DNA of 38,751 nt. Origin: Anaerolineales bacterium (lineage in GTDB: Bacteria; Chloroflexota; Anaerolineae; Anaerolineales; UBA6663). The notes under the pieces were generated by a model. It ran no database searches, was not told the origin of the DNA, and saw only the letters and a list, made by a program, of their open reading frames with translations. The stretch spans positions 1 to 38,751 of the forward strand of contig JAEURK010000146.1 of NCBI GenBank assembly GCA_016789175.1, written 5' to 3'. Positions 1-8,391 of this stretch are shown here, in pieces; position 1 is the stretch's first letter, and every line of letters begins with the position of its first letter. The position numbers and the translations under genes were made by a program.

Positions 1-153
1 ACGAGATCGCACAGACGACTGACGATGGTGAAGATTCGCGACACACGGCCACACGTTGACACCGCCGCCTTTGGCGCGCGGGCGATGTGTGGCGTGACGC
101 CCTCAGCCGAGGTGTCGCGCGTTTGATCCGGACGATCTTGCAGATGCGATACC
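1..153. other. Unassigned left edge, probably the tail of an upstream transcript
   Basis: No gene can be named here. Plus frame 1 is open from the window edge to a TGA at 124-126 and plus frame 3 to a TGA at 57-59, so either could be the end of a truncated gene. A hairpin can form between GCCACAC (about 49-55) and GTGTGGC (about 86-92), with CGCC/GGCG inside. The plus-strand terminator at 154-193 shows that a transcript entering from the left ends here. It could be a coding 3' end or a small RNA. Confidence 0.3.
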
Positions 154-193
154 AAGCCGTGGGCGGGTCAACGCTCACGGCTTTCTTTTTTTG
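154..193 (+). terminator. Rho-independent terminator
   Basis: AAGCCGTGGGCG pairs with CGCTCACGGCTT across a 6-nt loop (12 pairs, one of them G-T), followed by a run of T residues (about 184-193). This is a textbook plus-strand intrinsic terminator for whatever is transcribed from the left edge. Confidence 0.85.
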
Positions 194-288
194 TCCGACA
201 CGGGATTGGAAAGCCACAGGCGCGGCCCGCCGGGCGGCGCGCTGAGCGAGACCAGGCGTCGAAGCGATCGCCAATCCTGGAGGACAAC

Positions 289-441
289 ATGTCAAAGCCT
301 TCTCAACCGCAACAGCCCCAGCAGCCGCGCCCGGTCATCAAGCCGACCCGGCAGGCCCCGATCCCGCTTCGGCCGCCCAAGCCGAACACGGTGCGGGCGC
401 CGATTATGCCGCGTCGGCCGATGCGTCAACCCGGGCGCTGA
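289..441 (+). CDS. Proline/arginine-rich 50-aa micro-protein (unknown function)
   Basis: A 50-residue reading frame begins MSKPSQPQQPQQP and ends MRQPGR. It is preceded by a good Shine-Dalgarno sequence (CTGGAGGA, about 6 nt before the ATG). The composition is extreme: roughly one third proline, many Arg/Gln, no acidic residue and no cysteine, so it is expected to be disordered and strongly basic. It lies between a terminator (154-193) and an imperfect double hairpin (440-495) that precedes the DUF512 gene. I do not recognise a family. The evidence is the ribosome binding site and the composition only; a longer overlapping frame in this stretch lacks such a site. It could be a leader peptide or a nucleic-acid-binding micro-protein, but both ideas are guesses. 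Confidence 0.5.
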   Translation: MSKPSQPQQPQQPRPVIKPTRQAPIPLRPPKPNTVRAPIMPRRPMRQPGR

Positions 442-495
442 CCCCGGACGGCACATCGGGGTACATCGGGACACTCCCGGTATGCCCCGATGTCC
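440..495. repeat. Imperfect nested hairpin before the DUF512 gene
   Basis: ACATCGGGG (about 453-461) pairs with CCCCGATGT (about 485-493). Inside it, CGGGA pairs with TCCCG. It ends just upstream of the -10-like TAGAAT at 503-508. There is no T tract, so it is not a classical terminator. It may end the micro-protein transcript or be a short repeat. Confidence 0.5.
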
Positions 496-502
496 GGCCA
501 GG

Positions 503-508
503 TAGAAT
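503..508 (+). promoter_or_regulatory. -10 element TAGAAT, leaderless-type promoter of the DUF512 gene
   Basis: TAGAAT lies exactly 6 nt before the ATG at 515, which would place the transcript start on or next to the start codon. There is no Shine-Dalgarno sequence in the 6-nt gap (CACACC). The same arrangement recurs at four other genes in this window (8820, 13536, 36346, 38641). Confidence 0.6.
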
Positions 509-514
509 CACACC

Positions 515-2020
515 ATGACCTCCACCATCGACTTCGTCGAGACCGCCCCTCACCGGCACGCCGGCATCATCGAGGCCATCGAGCCCGGCTCGCTGGCCGA
601 GGCGCTCGGCCTCCTGCCCGGCGACGAGGTGCTCGCCGTCAACGGCCACCCTGTCACCGACGTCATCGACGTGCAGTTCTACGCCGCAGAGGATGAGGTG
701 GAGATCGAGTACCGGAGGAGGGAGGAGGGAGGAGGGACTCTTCCCTCCTCTCTCCTCCCTCCTCTCTCCTCCCGCTCACACCGCGCCGACAACCAGCCGC
801 TCGGCATCACGTTCGTCCACCCGACCTTCGATATCGACATCCGGCGCTGCAACAACCTGTGTCCGTTCTGCTTCGTGCTGCAGACCGCGCCGCGCATGCG
901 CCGGACTCTGTACATCAAGGACGACGACTACCGCTACTCGTTTCTGTACGGCCACTTCGTCACGCTGACCAACCTGAGCGACCACGATTGGGCCCGGATC
1001 GAGGAGCAGCACCTCTCGCCGCTATACATCTCGGTCCACTCGACCGATCTCGAGAACCGGCGCGCCTGTCTGGCAAACCCGAAAGCGCCCGACGTGCTCG
1101 AGCAGCTGCGGTGGCTGGCCGAGCGCGGCATCGAGATGCACACCCAGCTGGTGGTGACGCCCGGCCTCAACGACGGCGCCTACCTCGAGCGCTCGATCCG
1201 CGAACTGGCCGAGCTCTACCCGGCCGTGCAGTCGGTCAGCGTGGTGCCGGTCGGCCTGACGCGCCATCACAAGTACGGCCGCCGACCGCACACCGTGGAC
1301 GAGGCGCGGGCGGTGCTCAAGGCCGTGACCGGCTGGCAGCGCGAGTTGCAGGAGCAGCTCGGCGTGCGCTTCGCGTACCCGACCGACGAGTGGTTCCTGG
1401 TGACGAACACGCGCATCCCGGCTCGCCGCTACTACGACGACCTGCAGCTCCAGGAGAATGGCCTCGGCCTGGTGCGCGATTACCTCGACGACTGGCGGGG
1501 TGTGAAGCGGGAGTTGAAGGGCCTGTGGATGGGAGGAGAGAGGCGGGAAGCGGGAGGAGGGATTCTTACTTCCCTCTTCCCGCCTCCCTCCTTCGCCACC
1601 CTCGCCACCGCGACGCTCTTCGCCCCCACCCTGGCGAAGACCGCGGCCGAGTTCGACGCCATCGCGGGCACACGCCTGGACGTCGTGCCGATCCTCAACG
1701 AGCGGCTCGGTCACACGATCACGGTGGCCGGCCTGTTGATGGGCGAGGACGTCCTTGCGCAACTCCGCGGCCGCGAGTTAGGCGCTTTCGTCGCCCTGCC
1801 GCGGGTGATGTTTGACCACCCCGACGGCATCAGCCTCGACGACGTCGCGCCGATGACCCTGGCGCGCGCGCTGGGTCGGCCGGTCGTGCTGGTCGACAGC
1901 CTGGGCGACGTCCTGGACGCATTCACCGGCCGCAGCCGGCTGCGCTTCGATCCCGCCGCGCCCGATCGCGCCCCCACACCCATGCGCGACGGCGGCTGGT
2001 CGGTGGAGAAGTATCTGTGA
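515..2020 (+). CDS. DUF512 family protein: PDZ domain plus radical-SAM-like Fe-S domain
   Basis: 501 aa. Residues about 15-100 form a PDZ-like domain (GIIEAIEPGSLAEALGL, GDEVLAVNG). They are followed by a radical-SAM-like core with Cys112, Cys116 and Cys119 (RCNNLCPFC) and the family signature LYIKDDDYRYSFLYG...TLTNL. The C-terminal DUF512 domain covers roughly residues 360-500. The family is conserved in Firmicutes and Chloroflexota and is presumed to bind an Fe-S cluster; no reaction is established. The oddity is two low-complexity insertions: residues about 67-87 (RRREEGGG...LPSSLLPP) inside the PDZ domain, and about 339-360 (GGERREAGGG...LFPPPSF) before the DUF512 domain. Each is encoded by a purine/pyrimidine inverted repeat also found between genes elsewhere in the window. 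The start is the ATG at 515, with a -10 box 6 nt upstream. The frame stays open through both insertions, so the protein is probably still made. Confidence 0.9.
   Translation: MTSTIDFVETAPHRHAGIIEAIEPGSLAEALGLLPGDEVLAVNGHPVTDVIDVQFYAAEDEVEIEYRRREEGGGTLPSSLLPPLSSRSHRADNQPLGITFVHPTFDIDIRRCNNLCPFCFVLQTAPRMRRTLYIKDDDYRYSFLYGHFVTLTNLSDHDWARIEEQHLSPLYISVHSTDLENRRACLANPKAPDVLEQLRWLAERGIEMHTQLVVTPGLNDGAYLERSIRELAELYPAVQSVSVVPVGLTRHHKYGRRPHTVDEARAVLKAVTGWQRELQEQLGVRFAYPTDEWFLVTNTRIPARRYYDDLQLQENGLGLVRDYLDDWRGVKRELKGLWMGGERREAGGGILTSLFPPPSFATLATATLFAPTLAKTAAEFDAIAGTRLDVVPILNERLGHTITVAGLLMGEDVLAQLRGRELGAFVALPRVMFDHPDGISLDDVAPMTLARALGRPVVLVDSLGDVLDAFTGRSRLRFDPAAPDRAPTPMRDGGWSVEKYL
714..773. repeat. GGAGGA palindromic element, copy 1 (inside the DUF512 gene)
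   Basis: A left arm built of GGAGGAGGGAGGAGGGAGGA faces a right arm of TCCCTCC/TCTCCTCC units. The arms can pair over more than 20 bp with few mismatches around the short centre CTCT. The element lies wholly within the coding sequence and is read in frame as RRREEGGGTLPSSLLPP. The arms are pure purine on one strand and pure pyrimidine on the other. The G-rich arm could also form a G-quadruplex or triplex. Confidence 0.85.
1531..1593. repeat. GGAGGA palindromic element, copy 2 (inside the DUF512 gene)
   Basis: The left arm is GGGAGGAGAGAGGCGGGAAG plus CGGGAGGAGGGA, and the right arm is TTCCCTCTTCCCGCCTCCCT plus CC. It belongs to the same family as the element at 714-773 and is translated in the same frame, giving GGERREAGGGILTSLF. 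Two in-frame insertions in one gene argue against sequencing error. Confidence 0.8.
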
Positions 2021-2124
2021 TGGGGTGAATAAGGGTCTGCAGCCCTCTGGTCACTGGATCCCGGCGGAGGCTGTGGCCCGTTTGGGCTAGGATCACCGGC
2101 CTAAGCCGATCTTTGACCGACCCG

Positions 2125-2133
2125 TGCTACACT
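2125..2133 (+). promoter_or_regulatory. Extended -10 promoter (TGCTACACT) for glmS
   Basis: TGC followed by TACACT forms an extended -10 element upstream of the glmS ribozyme. Transcription would start near 2140, leaving about 50 nt before the ribozyme cleavage site. No convincing -35 box is seen at 17 bp. Confidence 0.5.
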
Positions 2134-2192
2134 GCGCGCACGTTGTTCAGGAGGTGCCAAGCGTCGCGATCACCATAACTCCGGGGAAGATT

Positions 2193-2500
2193 AGCGCCTG
2201 GCCTGAGCGAGCGCTCGCAACGAGCACACGCTCAGGAGACGAAGTGGCGGTTCCTGCCGTAGGGCAGTGCTAACTTTGTTTAGTCATGGAGTCAGGTAGT
2301 CGAATAGTCAGGTCGTCGGTGATCGAGACGACTACCTGACTACCAGACCACATGACTGAACAAGGGAAAAGCGAGGTTTCAGCGGATGCCGCCGGGGTGC
2401 ACCACCACCCCCATCTCCCCCCCACGGGCACCTTGCCCCTGTAAAGCCTGCTCTATAAGCCGCCGGTGACGACGGGACAAAGAGTATGGCAGTGGCAGAA
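2193..2500 (+). ncRNA. glmS ribozyme (GlcN6P-responsive, self-cleaving) with an enlarged core insertion
   Basis: The conserved segments occur in family order: AGCGCC at 2193-2198 (cleavage expected between A2193 and G2194), a P1-type hairpin CCTGAGCG/CGCTCAGG (2202-2209 / 2229-2236), GACGA at 2238-2242, a P2-type pairing GGCGG/CCGCC (2246-2250 / 2389-2393), GCGAGGTTTCAGCGGATG (2371-2388), and a 3' domain with GTAAAGC near 2441 and GGTGAC...GGGACAAAG at 2465-2482. The RNA lies directly upstream of glmS, where glucosamine-6-phosphate-triggered cleavage represses the message. About 115 nt at 2251-2366 have no counterpart in the usual short P2 loop and fold on themselves. A2381 replaces a G that normally pairs with the cleavage-proximal GCGCC. 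Confidence 0.88.
2274..2365. repeat. Palindromic insertion within the glmS ribozyme
   Basis: The outer arms at 2274-2288 and 2351-2365 match at 13 of 15 positions. The inner arms AGTCAGGTAGTCG (2290-2302) and CGACTACCTGACT (2329-2341) pair perfectly. A direct near-copy of the inner arm, AGTCAGGTCGTCG, lies at 2306-2318. The block makes a long self-contained stem, so it could be tolerated as a side arm of the ribozyme. It looks like a small palindromic repeat inserted there. Confidence 0.8.
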
Positions 2501-2577
2501 GCAGTTGTGAGTGCATGGCGAAAGCCGAGCACCCCGTCTTCGCCTAGCGTTCATAAACCCAACCGGGAGATCGAACC

Positions 2578-4407
<1,830 letters not shown>

Positions 4408-4430
4408 GTGCCGGCCGCGAGAAAACATGT

Positions 4431-4486
4431 CAAGCAAATGATCCGTGGCGATGGGCCGTAACCCACCCTCACGGATCATTTGCTTG
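4431..4486. terminator. 17-bp inverted repeat between convergent glmS and a small gene
   Basis: CAAGCAAATGATCCGTG (4431-4447) is perfectly complementary to 4470-4486, with a 22-nt loop. The right arm contains the stop codon of the minus-strand small gene (4476). It can act as a bidirectional 3' end, although neither side has a long T tract. Confidence 0.6.
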
Positions 4487-4679
4487 TGGTGGAGGACGAT
4501 CCACCGGCAGGCTGGGACTCCGATCCGCTGGACGGCTTGCGCCGCTTCTTGCGGAGGCGCCGGCTCTCGGCGCGCGTCAGCTCGGCCAGAAGGAGCACAC
4601 TGCGCCCGCGGATCTGCATGCCATGCCGGCGTTTGCGCCGGATGCGGTCGCGACGCTCGCTCTTGAGTTCCGAACTCAT
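4476..4679 (-). CDS. Small highly basic protein (67 aa, unknown)
   Basis: The reading frame starts with tandem ATGs (4682 and 4679). An excellent AAAGGAGG stands 3 nt before the first and 6 nt before the second, so I place the start at the second. The product begins MSSELKSERRDRIRRKRRHG, has a central segment MQIRGRSVLLLAELTRAESRRLRKKRRK, and ends in a Ser/Gly-rich tail. The charge is strongly positive, with two Arg/Lys clusters around a short helix-prone hydrophobic stretch, as in small nucleic-acid- or ribosome-binding proteins. I recognise no family. The stop codon lies in the right arm of the inverted repeat shared with glmS. The ribosome binding site makes it a better candidate than the overlapping frames on the other strand. 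Confidence 0.6.
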   Translation of the reverse strand: MSSELKSERRDRIRRKRRHGMQIRGRSVLLLAELTRAESRRLRKKRRKPSSGSESQPAGGSSSTTSK

Positions 4680-4800
4680 CATGTGCCTCCTTTCTGCCGG
4701 ATGTGCGCGAAATCGGCCCCGTGTTGGCGATCAGGGTTCGCCATCCGTGAGGATAACCCGGAAATCGCCTGATCCGTTCGACCGTTGGTTCGCCGGGCAA

Positions 4801-4953
4801 GGCTATCGCACCTTATTCGCGAGGACCGGTTTCTTTGCCACGAATTTGACGAATGGATACGAATTCGTACGAATGGGATCGTTCGTGCCAATTCGTTTCA
4901 ATATGTGAAATTCGTGGCAAAAGACGCACTGTTTCACTTTAGATGCGTTAGCC
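4801..4953 (-). mobile_element. MITE-like element, copy A (153 bp)
   Basis: It is bounded by imperfect 12-bp inverted ends, GGCTATCGCACC (4801-4812) and GATGCGTTAGCC (4942-4953), which match at 10 of 12 positions. Read on the minus strand, it matches the element at 14021-14134: about 35 of the first 45 bases agree, then 22 consecutive identical bases (CGAATTGGCACGAACGATCC plus CA) and the 14-mer CCGGTCCTCGCGAA. Inside, ACGAATT-type units are repeated and inverted. There is no reading frame and no obvious target-site duplication. Confidence 0.75.
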
Positions 4954-4998
4954 CTGACACCCGCAGTTCCGTGCTCCTGCTTCGGAAACCTGACCCGT

Positions 4999-5004
4999 TA
5001 CAAT
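4999..5004 (+). promoter_or_regulatory. -10 element TACAAT
   Basis: TACAAT in the context CCCGTTACAATTC, about 42 nt before the GTG start at 5047. It resembles the other TACAAT boxes in the window. The -35 region is not recognisable. Confidence 0.5.
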
Positions 5005-5046
5005 TCAAGGCGTCGACGGCTCGTTCGAACGAAGGGTGGAACCGCT

Positions 5047-5418
5047 GTGCGCAAGCCCGCGTTTGGTCTGTTGAATCGCCTGGCGCTGCTGGCCGCCCGC
5101 GCCGCCAGCCTGGCGTTGTTTCTGATCTGGGGGGCGTTCTTCCTCGAGCACCTCGTCTGGTTTGCGGACCCGGCCGCCTGGCCCGGCCCCGAGGTCTGGC
5201 TGGCGCAGGGGCTGCACCTGGCGCTGCTGCTGGGGTATCTCCTCTCGCTCTTCTCAGAGCGGCTCGGCGCGGCCTTGATCGCGGTCGGCGCCGTGGCGTT
5301 CTTCGGCCTGACCGGCGGAGGGGATGCCCTGACGTTCACGCTCGTCAGCCTGCTGCCTGTGCCGTTCTATGTGCTCGGCTGGCTTAGCCGGCCGGGGTCA
5401 CCGCGACCCGAGGCGTGA
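5047..5418 (+). CDS. Small integral membrane protein (123 aa, unknown)
   Basis: 123 aa with four predicted hydrophobic segments at residues about 8-30, 47-68, 70-90 and 95-115, and a short polar tail (SRPGSPRPEA). The charged N-terminus (MRKPAFGLLNR) suggests a cytoplasmic start. The GTG at 5047 is chosen because AAGGGTGG lies just upstream and no ATG fits better. It is a single-gene unit: a TACAAT box lies 42 nt upstream, and its stop is 3 nt from the stop of the convergent nitroreductase-family gene. Proteins of this shape are common uncharacterised membrane proteins; no motif suggests a function. Confidence 0.75.
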   Translation: MRKPAFGLLNRLALLAARAASLALFLIWGAFFLEHLVWFADPAAWPGPEVWLAQGLHLALLLGYLLSLFSERLGAALIAVGAVAFFGLTGGGDALTFTLVSLLPVPFYVLGWLSRPGSPRPEA

Positions 5419-5421
5419 GCT

Positions 5422-5979
5422 TCAGCGCCGCCGACGAAGCGCCAGGTACAACCCGAACCCGGATACATTGCGCACCACCCAGCCCCACCCCCCGGGGTCG
5501 TCGGCGCCGCCAGCCAGCCCGGGGACGCGCAGACGAAGCACGGGCAGGTCAGCAATCTTCTCGCGCAACGCTGCATCGTCGATCGTGTGCGGGTTGTAGC
5601 CCTCGAAGAACCCGGCGAAGCCGGCGCTTCGCAACACCTTGCGCGCGGCGAACAAGCGCTCGTCGGGATCCGTGACCACCTCGGCTTCTCCACGAACCGC
5701 CCCGGACGGCAAAAGCACGTCGATCTCGGGATGTGCCAGCAGGTTGCGATACCAATCCGACTGCTCGCGCCCGCCTGAGACGAAGTACACGGCGCCGCCA
5801 TGGATCATGTAGTTGACCGGCGCGGGTCGGACCCGGCCGCTGCGGCGCCCGACCGTCTTGAGCACCGCGATGTAACCCATAAACGGGTTCACGACCCAGC
5901 ACCCCAGACCCAAACGAAACAGAGGCACCATCCAGTACTTATTAAGGACGCGAAACATCTGACGCAAAAAGGGTGTCAT
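5422..5979 (-). CDS. Deazaflavin (F420)-dependent nitroreductase-family protein
   Basis: 185 aa from the ATG at 5979, which has GGAGGT 5 nt upstream; an in-frame extension beyond it has no such site and lacks family character. The sequence matches the DDN/FGD-like split-barrel family: TVGRRSGRVRPAPVNYMIHGG followed by YFVSGGREQSDWYRNLLAHPEIDV and a C-terminal GYNPHTIDD region. Family members bind coenzyme F420 or a flavin and reduce quinones or nitro compounds; the substrate here is unknown. The gene stands alone between two plus-strand genes. A shorter relative (31540-31929) occurs in the ABC transporter operon. Confidence 0.85.
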   Translation of the reverse strand: MTPFLRQMFRVLNKYWMVPLFRLGLGCWVVNPFMGYIAVLKTVGRRSGRVRPAPVNYMIHGGAVYFVSGGREQSDWYRNLLAHPEIDVLLPSGAVRGEAEVVTDPDERLFAARKVLRSAGFAGFFEGYNPHTIDDAALREKIADLPVLRLRVPGLAGGADDPGGWGWVVRNVSGFGLYLALRRRR

Positions 5980-6166
5980 CGGGGACCTCCGCGCCGGGCG
6001 GAGATCCGCCGGCGCCGTATTTCCCAAGCATAAACCGTTCTGTGAAATGTAGCACAAGCCGTTGGGCGACGCGGCCCGGCTCAAAAATCGATGAGCCCGC
6101 GTTGACCCCGAAGCCGCGCTGGACGATAGAATTCCAATCCCAGTGTTCACAGAAAGGAATAGCAAG

Positions 6167-8095
6167 ATGAGTCGTGTTAGCCGTCGAGCGTTTCTGCGTT
6201 CCATCGTGCAGCTCGGTGCCGGAGCAGTTCTTTACAAGTTCGATAACGGCACCTTCAGAATTGCCACAGCCGCAGGGCCCGAGGTCTACCAGCTCCGTAT
6301 CATCCACACCAACGACCATCACTCCCGCATCGAGCCGGCGCCGGCCGTGCGCATCGGCACGGGCGTCGGGGGCGCGGCGATCACGCGTAACCTCGGCGGC
6401 GTCGCCCGCCGCAAGACGCTCTTCGATCAGATCCGGGCCGAGCCCACGCCGGCCGACAAGCTCTTCCTCGACGCCGGCGATGTCTTCCAGGGCACGCTCT
6501 ACTTCAACCAGTTCGAGGGCGATGCCGACCTGTGGTTCTACAACCAGCTCGGCTACCACGCCGGCACGATCGGCAATCACGAATTCGACAAGGGCGATCA
6601 GGTGCTGGCCGATTACGTCGCGGCCGCCACATACCCGATCGTCTCCGCCAACCTCGGCGCGACGGCGCCGTCGCCGCTCGGTGCGCTCAAGGTGACCGGC
6701 GAGCCGACTGCCGCCGGCCAGATCGCGGATCGCACGATCGTGACGCTTACCTCGGGCAAGAAGGTCGGCGTCTTCGGCCTGACCACGCCCGAGACGCCCA
6801 ACATCAGCAGCCCGAGTGCCAACGTGACGTTCAACGCCGACCTGGTTGCCGTGGCCCAGGCCCAGATCGACGCGCTCAAGCTGGCGGGGGCCGACATCGT
6901 GGTCGCGCTCACGCATATCGGCTATCTCGACGACATCGAGCTGGCGCGCGCGACGCGCGGCCTGAGCGTGATCGTCGGCGGGCATTCGCACACGCCGCTG
7001 CTCAACGACCCGGTCGGCGAACTCCCCTTCGGCCAACCGCGCATCGACGGCCCGTATCCGACGGTCACCACCGACCTAGACGACAACACAGTCCTTGTCC
7101 TGACCGACTGGGAGTGGGGCAAGTGGGTCGGCGACGTGGTGATCGGTTTCGATGCCGCCAACCTGGTCACAAGCGCGGCCTCGGGCAGCAACCCCAAGCC
7201 CGTCTGGGCCGACGGCCTCGTGGGCGCGCGTGCGCTGCTCACCAACGAAGGCGCCGAGATCACGCCCGATGCGACCTTCCAGGCTCAGATCACGAACGTC
7301 TACAAACCGCTGATCGACACCCTCGCCAACCAGATCATCGGCGCGACCACGGTCGAGCTGAGCAACACGCTGGCGCGCAGCGCCGAGATCGCCCTCGGAA
7401 ACATGCTGGCCGATGCCTTCCGCGAACGGTTGATGGCCTCGCCCGGCGATAACCCCGAGAACCTGCCGATCGTGGCGATCATCAACGGCGGCGGCATCCG
7501 CACCAGCATCCCGATCGGCGACATCACGTTGGGCAAGCTGCTCGAGGTGATCCCGTTCGGCAACACGATGGCGCGCGTCGACGTAACCGGCGCGCAACTC
7601 AAAGCCGCGCTCGAGAACGGCGTCAGCGCGCTCGGCGGCACCTCCGGCACGGGCCGCTTCTGTCAGGTCGCGGGTCTCCGGTTCTGGTTCAATCGCCGCG
7701 GGCTGCCGGCCCGACCGCCGGTGGCGGCCACCAGCACCACCCCGGCGCTGCCGGCGCAGGCCGGCACCCGCGTGACCCGGGTCGAGGTGTTCACCGGCAC
7801 GGACTACGAGCCGCTAAACCTGACCGCTCGCTATCGCGTCGTCACCAACGGCTTCATGCTGACCGGCGGCGACGGCTACTTCGTCTTCACGCCCGGCGGT
7901 GACCAGGCTGACCCGAGCGTGGGCGGCGGCACCAATCAGCTCGATACCGGCCTGATCGACGCCGACGTCGTCAGCGCCTACATCACGGCCGAATCGCCGG
8001 TCAGCCCGCAAGTCGAGGGCCGGATCGTCGAACTGGTCGATCGTCAGATCCTGACCGGGATCTTCAACGCCTTTACCTTCCCGGCGACTCCTTGA
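6167..8095 (+). CDS. Tat-exported 5'-nucleotidase / 2',3'-cyclic phosphodiesterase family protein
   Basis: 642 aa from the ATG at 6167 (AAAGGAAT upstream). The N-terminus VSRRAFLRSIVQLGAGAVL is a twin-arginine signal. The metallophosphatase domain carries the metal ligands in order: HTNDHHS, LDAGDVFQG, GNHEFDKG, THIGYLDD and GGHSHTP (residues about 45-285). The C-terminal 5'-nucleotidase domain (about 390-600) has GNMLADAFRE, INGGGIRTSIPIGDIT and TGGDGYFVF. The protein should act outside the membrane, releasing phosphate and nucleosides from extracellular nucleotides. The length is typical. It is monocistronic; a 26-bp perfect palindrome follows the stop by 8 nt. Confidence 0.95.
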   Translation: MSRVSRRAFLRSIVQLGAGAVLYKFDNGTFRIATAAGPEVYQLRIIHTNDHHSRIEPAPAVRIGTGVGGAAITRNLGGVARRKTLFDQIRAEPTPADKLFLDAGDVFQGTLYFNQFEGDADLWFYNQLGYHAGTIGNHEFDKGDQVLADYVAAATYPIVSANLGATAPSPLGALKVTGEPTAAGQIADRTIVTLTSGKKVGVFGLTTPETPNISSPSANVTFNADLVAVAQAQIDALKLAGADIVVALTHIGYLDDIELARATRGLSVIVGGHSHTPLLNDPVGELPFGQPRIDGPYPTVTTDLDDNTVLVLTDWEWGKWVGDVVIGFDAANLVTSAASGSNPKPVWADGLVGARALLTNEGAEITPDATFQAQITNVYKPLIDTLANQIIGATTVELSNTLARSAEIALGNMLADAFRERLMASPGDNPENLPIVAIINGGGIRTSIPIGDITLGKLLEVIPFGNTMARVDVTGAQLKAALENGVSALGGTSGTGRFCQVAGLRFWFNRRGLPARPPVAATSTTPALPAQAGTRVTRVEVFTGTDYEPLNLTARYRVVTNGFMLTGGDGYFVFTPGGDQADPSVGGGTNQLDTGLIDADVVSAYITAESPVSPQVEGRIVELVDRQILTGIFNAFTFPATP

Positions 8096-8103
8096 AGGGC
8101 GGG

Positions 8104-8157
8104 CTCACGCACAACAGAAACGCGCGCCGACCGGCGCGCGTTTCTGTTGTGCGTGAG
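8104..8157. repeat. 26-bp perfect palindrome after the 5'-nucleotidase gene
   Basis: The left arm 8104-8129 (starting CTCACGCACAACAG) is perfectly complementary to 8132-8157, leaving a 2-nt centre. It could terminate the 5'-nucleotidase mRNA, but it has no T tract and overlaps the decayed STAS fragment on the other strand. It may be a repeat element rather than a plain terminator. Confidence 0.85.
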
Positions 8158-8302
8158 GGTTGGCTGGTCGCGTTGACCCGGCCAGCCACTCGACGGCCTG
8201 CGCGGGCGTGTCAAAGGTCTTGATCGCTCGGCCGGTGACCATGGCGACCGGGCGGGCCGCGACGGCGCGCAGGCCGTCGGCGCCGTTGTGTCTGACGACC
8301 CG
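8105..8302 (-). pseudogene. Remnant of a duplicated STAS/SpoIIAA-like gene (C-terminal part)
   Basis: On the minus strand the translation NGADGLRAVAARPVAMVTGR followed by AIKTFDTPAQAVEWLAGSTR aligns with the C-terminus of the intact neighbour (GTDGLRAAAFRAVALVTGRN, then IRPFTERLAALDWLADVPD). An in-frame TAG at 8303-8305 lies directly upstream and no start codon or N-terminal domain is present. The last residues run into the 26-bp palindrome. The simplest reading is an old tandem duplication that lost its 5' two thirds. Confidence 0.7.
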
Positions 8303-8391
8303 CTACCTCGACCCGGTGTTGCCCCTTCGCAGTCTGCGTTCAGGCATGCAGACAGCGCTTGATTGCCTCCCTGCCCGTCGGCTGGATGGCG

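Noticed and set aside
191..505. A 104-codon plus-strand frame overlapping the micro-ORF
   Set aside because: Arg/Ser-rich low-complexity composition typical of an out-of-frame reading of GC-rich DNA, and no ribosome binding site. The micro-ORF at 289-441 in another frame has one.
714..773. Reading the GGAGGA arms as multiple Shine-Dalgarno sites or as a sequencing artefact
   Set aside because: The left arm is always followed by its complement, the same structure occurs at several separate loci, and no start codons follow.
2113..2133. TTGACC at 2113 as the -35 box for glmS
   Set aside because: Only 9 nt separate it from the -10 box TACACT, too short for a sigma-70 promoter. The extended -10 alone was kept.
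4480..4908. A 142-codon plus-strand frame between glmS and 5047
   Set aside because: It runs through the MITE-like element and antisense to the small basic gene, and has no ribosome binding site or family resemblance.
5980..6166. Extension of the nitroreductase-family gene start up to 6204
   Set aside because: The extra 75 residues have no family similarity and overlap the 5'-nucleotidase start region, while GGAGGT precedes the ATG at 5979.
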